From contig NZ_CP043839.1 of the NCBI RefSeq assembly GCF_032878955.1, forward strand, positions 4,650,001-4,714,000: a stretch of 64,000 nt of DNA, written 5' to 3'. The position numbers and the translations under genes were made by a program. Origin of the DNA: Butyricimonas paravirosa (lineage in GTDB: Bacteria > Bacteroidota > Bacteroidia > Bacteroidales > Marinifilaceae). The notes under the pieces are model-generated. The model made no database searches, had not been told where the DNA came from, and saw only the letters and a list, made by a program, of their open reading frames with translations. This document shows, piece after piece, positions 63,059 through 64,000 of the stretch (positions are counted from its first letter, which is position 1; each line of letters starts with the position of its first letter).

Positions 63059-63592
63059 ATGGCAAGAGATCTGTTGGAAAATAAGGCTTTCGAGGAGTTA
63101 TTTGATTTACATTATGGGAATCTGGTGGGATTCGTGTATGGCTACGTGAGGGATGAAGAGGTGGCCAAAGATATTGTGCATGATGCGTTTTTGACTTTTT
63201 GGACGAATCGGAAACATTTGGATTTGTCTTATTCGGCTAAATCTTACCTATTTACATTAGCACAGAATTATGCATTGAACTATTTGAGGCATTTACGGGT
63301 CGTGGAGGTGAACGAGCGTGAGGTGACGGCTTTGTTGGAATCGGCTTCAGAGGAATTGGCTGAATACGATGAACGGTTTGCCCGGGTGGAGGAAAAGTTA
63401 GCTTTGTTACCGGAGAAGCAGCGGGAAGTTTTTTTGAAATGTGTGGTGGAAGAGAAGAAGTATCAGGAGGTGGCGGATGAGTTGGACGTGAGTATTAACA
63501 CGATAAAAAAGCATATGACTTGCGCCTTGAAATTTTTGAGAGGGGAATTGCAGGATGAAACTGTGTTACTTTTCGTGTTGAAAAAGAAGTGA
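63059..63592 (+). CDS. ECF RNA polymerase sigma factor (second locus)
   Basis: 177-aa ECF sigma factor, clearly paralogous to the one at 50249: shared LVGFVxxYVxDEEVAKDIVHD in region 2 and LPEKQREV, VNEREV and YALNYLRHLRVV further on. Region 4 differs in the recognition helix (DVSINTIKKHMT against GISVNSVKTHIS), which may set separate targets. It lies 92 bp before its FecR partner with no thioredoxin between. Confidence 0.92.
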   Translation: MARDLLENKAFEELFDLHYGNLVGFVYGYVRDEEVAKDIVHDAFLTFWTNRKHLDLSYSAKSYLFTLAQNYALNYLRHLRVVEVNEREVTALLESASEELAEYDERFARVEEKLALLPEKQREVFLKCVVEEKKYQEVADELDVSINTIKKHMTCALKFLRGELQDETVLLFVLKKK

Positions 63593-63636
63593 TTATCTTT
63601 TTATTTTCAAATTCTATATAAAAAATTGCTTTTTGT

Positions 63637-63643
63637 GTCACCC
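63637..63643 (+). promoter_or_regulatory. GTCACCC motif upstream of the second FecR
   Basis: GTCACCC followed by T-rich and GAGGGAGC, ending 41 nt before the FecR ATG, the same spacing as at 51702-51708. Confidence 0.45.
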
Positions 63644-63684
63644 TTTTTTTGAGGGAGCGTGTGATAGATGCAAAATGACGATTT

Positions 63685-64000
63685 ATGAGATACAATGACG
63701 AAGATATAGAATTTGCTAATTTGATTCTGACAGACCGGGAGAATTTAGACGATGCGGAGGTGAATGCGTGGATGGAAGATCCGGAGCATGTAAAATTATT
63801 GCAGGAGTTTGCTACAGCTTATCAAGTTCGTATGAATAAGAATTTTGACCGAGATAAAGAGAAAGAATTTGCTCGGTTGGAGAGGGATTTTTACGAACGG
63901 AAGAGTCGTCGAATGACATTGCGTTGGTCGGTAGCGGCTTCTATAATTTTGTTGGTTGGTTTATTTGTGGGACGTACGGTGACCGAATGGAGGGATTTGG
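63685..64000 (+). CDS. FecR-family regulator, 3' end cut by window
   Basis: The first 105 codons of a second FecR. It starts MRYNDEDIEFANLIL and reaches the membrane helix (LRWSVAASIILLVGLFVGRTV), both closely similar to the FecR at 51750 (MDYKNDDIEFANRLL; LRWSIAASIILLVGLFVGRTI). The periplasmic part lies beyond the window. Marks the beginning of a second SusC/D-type locus in tandem. Confidence 0.92.
   Translation, partial: MRYNDEDIEFANLILTDRENLDDAEVNAWMEDPEHVKLLQEFATAYQVRMNKNFDRDKEKEFARLERDFYERKSRRMTLRWSVAASIILLVGLFVGRTVTEWRDL

Overview
The window is about 64 kb of bacterial chromosome from a member of the Bacteroidales. The evidence is a SusC/SusD pair driven by an ECF sigma/FecR switch, split PyrB/PyrI aspartate transcarbamoylase, a Bacteroides-type serine palmitoyltransferase, an RpoZ of the Bacteroidetes type, and several promoters of the Bacteroidetes form (TTTG, 19 bp, TAnnTTTG). 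A lone [FeFe]-hydrogenase maturase (HydE), a subclass-A2-like class A beta-lactamase and a SusC/D locus rich in thioredoxin-like proteins resemble Odoribacter/Butyricimonas. That genus-level guess is inference.

Layout. 1-6 kb: partial LysE exporter, hydE, a large anchored DUF3352/propeller protein and a secreted esterase. 6-13 kb: housekeeping genes (spt; bamD-rpoZ-coaBC; pyrB-pyrI behind a leader-peptide/attenuator arrangement). 11.9-13.2 kb: an HU-like gene and an Mpi-family serine invertase, with a pair of 30-bp inverted sites between them that look like an invertible promoter switch. 13-25 kb: pruA, an ABC-F ATPase with rlmB, lptD divergent from an amidase-mlaD pair, then dnaA-yigZ. 25-30 kb: tRNA-Lys, a ureohydrolase with an altered metal motif, a second HU gene and an M16 peptidase. 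30-36 kb: MscS channel, LytM peptidase, dxr, rseP and an AhpD-like protein. 36-48 kb: a hybrid sensor kinase, an EEP-family phosphohydrolase, CorA, a three-gene RND efflux operon and an alkaline phosphatase. 48.5-50 kb: beta-lactamase and GNAT acetyltransferase 4 bp apart. 50-63 kb: an ECF sigma / thioredoxin / FecR / SusC / SusD / DUF4843 / PKD-like / TlpA / TlpA locus. 63-64 kb: the start of a second, closely related sigma/FecR switch, cut by the window end.

Most genes are ordinary core functions. The parts most worth following are the predicted invertible segment at 12328-12501 (a phase-variable HU/invertase module), the 37-codon leader ORF that runs into a terminator ahead of pyrB, the SusC/D locus that has three thioredoxin-fold proteins and no visible glycoside hydrolase, and a GTCACCC motif at an identical distance (41 nt) from both FecR start codons. 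Intergenic space carries several AT-rich word repeats, one of which appears to have been absorbed into the signal peptide of the TolC-family gene. All assignments come from reading the sequence and protein motifs; no database search was run.
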